Assembly: GCA_017939025.1 (NCBI GenBank)
Contig: JAGBAI010000170.1
Coordinates: 1-5,980 of the forward strand
Origin: Oscillospiraceae bacterium
GTDB taxonomy: Bacteria; Bacillota_A; Clostridia; Oscillospirales; Oscillospiraceae
Direction of reading: 5' to 3'
Length of the DNA stretch: 5,980 nt
How positions within the stretch are numbered: position 1 is the stretch's first letter; each line of letters starts with the position of its first letter. Position numbers and translations under genes: made by a program. Shown piece by piece: positions 5,246 to 5,980 of the stretch. The notes under the pieces were generated by a model. It was given only the letters and a program-made list of their open reading frames with translations. It ran no database searches and was not told the origin of the DNA.

Positions 5246-5980
5246 ATGTGTTCTATCATTGGCTATTGCGGGAAACCTATGGATATGGCCGCTTTTCAGG
5301 CGGCGTTTGCAAAGACAATTTCAAGAGGCCCTGATGATTCCCGCATTCTGCATGTGGGGCAGGGCCTTTTAGGCTTTCACCGGCTTTCCATCATGGGACT
5401 TCACCCGGAGGGAATGCAGCCCTTTATCCTAAACGGCAGTGCTGTGGTCTGCAACGGTGAAATATATGGCTTTGAGAAATTCCGCGAGGAATTGTCAACA
5501 GAATATAGCTTCGCCAGCGACTCCGACTGTGAGGTGCTGCTGCCGCTATACGAAAAGTACGGCGTAGACATGTTCGCCATGTTGGATGCGGAATTTGCCT
5601 GCATTCTCTATGACGCGAAAAAAGATCAGTTTGTCGCCGCCCGTGATCCCATCGGTATCCGGCCTCTGTATTATGGCTATGATGACAACGGAACCATCAT
5701 CTTTGCCAGCGAGCCGAAGAACCTGGTCCACCTGACAGAAAAGATCCTGCCGTTCCCACCGGGACATTACTACTGTGACGGCAAGTTTACCTGCTACTGC
5801 GACATTACGGCAGTGGCAGAATATCACAGCCATGATCTGGAAACGGTGTGCGATAACATTCGTGAAAAGCTGATTGCAGGTGTGGAAAAACGCCTTGTGG
5901 CCGACGCAAAGGTCGGTTTCCTCCTTAGTGGCGGTCTGGACTCTTCCTTGGTGTGTGCCATTGCAGCAAGGAAGAGCCGG
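5246..5980 (+). CDS. asnB: Asparagine synthetase B (glutamine-hydrolysing), N-terminal part
   Basis: These are the first 245 codons; the frame is open at the right edge. The enzyme makes asparagine from aspartate and ATP using ammonia released from glutamine. The N-terminal class II glutaminase domain is complete: Cys2 directly after Met (MCSIIGYCG), RGPDD at residue 27, HRLSI with Arg46, NGEIYG at 70, SDCEV with Asp94, and RDPIGIRPLYYG. The synthetase domain begins with the pyrophosphate-binding loop SGGLDSS at 228-234 and then leaves the window. The order and spacing match E. coli AsnB closely, and AsnB-type enzymes are normally about 500-600 residues, so less than half is seen. AGGAGG (5230-5235) lies 10 bases before the ATG. 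It follows amt by 66 bases that contain a perfect stem-loop and no obvious promoter, so it is probably part of the same operon. Confidence 0.95.
   Translation, partial: MCSIIGYCGKPMDMAAFQAAFAKTISRGPDDSRILHVGQGLLGFHRLSIMGLHPEGMQPFILNGSAVVCNGEIYGFEKFREELSTEYSFASDSDCEVLLPLYEKYGVDMFAMLDAEFACILYDAKKDQFVAARDPIGIRPLYYGYDDNGTIIFASEPKNLVHLTEKILPFPPGHYYCDGKFTCYCDITAVAEYHSHDLETVCDNIREKLIAGVEKRLVADAKVGFLLSGGLDSSLVCAIAARKSR

Overview
The window is a nitrogen-assimilation locus from what looks like an anaerobic Firmicute of class Clostridia, possibly a gut member of the Oscillospiraceae/Lachnospiraceae type. The evidence is moderate GC content, strong AGGAGG-type Shine-Dalgarno sequences, a type III glutamine synthetase, an Amt-PII fusion and a stand-alone glutamate-synthase-type amidotransferase. 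The genus cannot be fixed from the sequence alone.

Layout. On the minus strand, running off the left edge, is the start of a class II glutamine amidotransferase of the split glutamate synthase type (1-442). A divergent control region follows (443-733). It holds two mirrored, near-consensus sigma-A promoters, one firing left and one firing right. Each is followed almost at once by a strong intrinsic-terminator hairpin lying before the gene. Rightward come the type III glutamine synthetase glnN (734-2830), a small HPr-like protein lacking the phosphorylatable histidine (2847-3128), and a short unrecognised reading frame with an A8 run at its start (3177-3343). Next are a structured untranslated leader (3368-3440), an ammonium transporter fused to a C-terminal PII signalling domain (3470-5179), a perfect 11-bp intercistronic stem-loop (5192-5216), and the first 245 codons of glutamine-hydrolysing asparagine synthetase asnB (5246 to the right edge).

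How it works together. Amt imports or conducts ammonium and its own PII domain probably gates the channel. GlnN fixes ammonium into glutamine. The amidotransferase and AsnB then spend glutamine on glutamate and asparagine.

The most notable content is regulatory. In both divergent leaders the 5' arm of the terminator can instead form a 7-bp hairpin with a six-base loop, AAUGGC for glnN and AAAGGC for the amidotransferase. Both loops have A at position 1 and G at position 4, the signature of RNA targets of ANTAR antiterminator proteins. Only one such hairpin fits in each leader, instead of the usual two, and it lies at the predicted 5' end of the RNA. A second, different RNA element, a compact three-way junction, precedes amt. 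All RNA conclusions rest on base pairing read by eye and have not been folded or compared with homologues.
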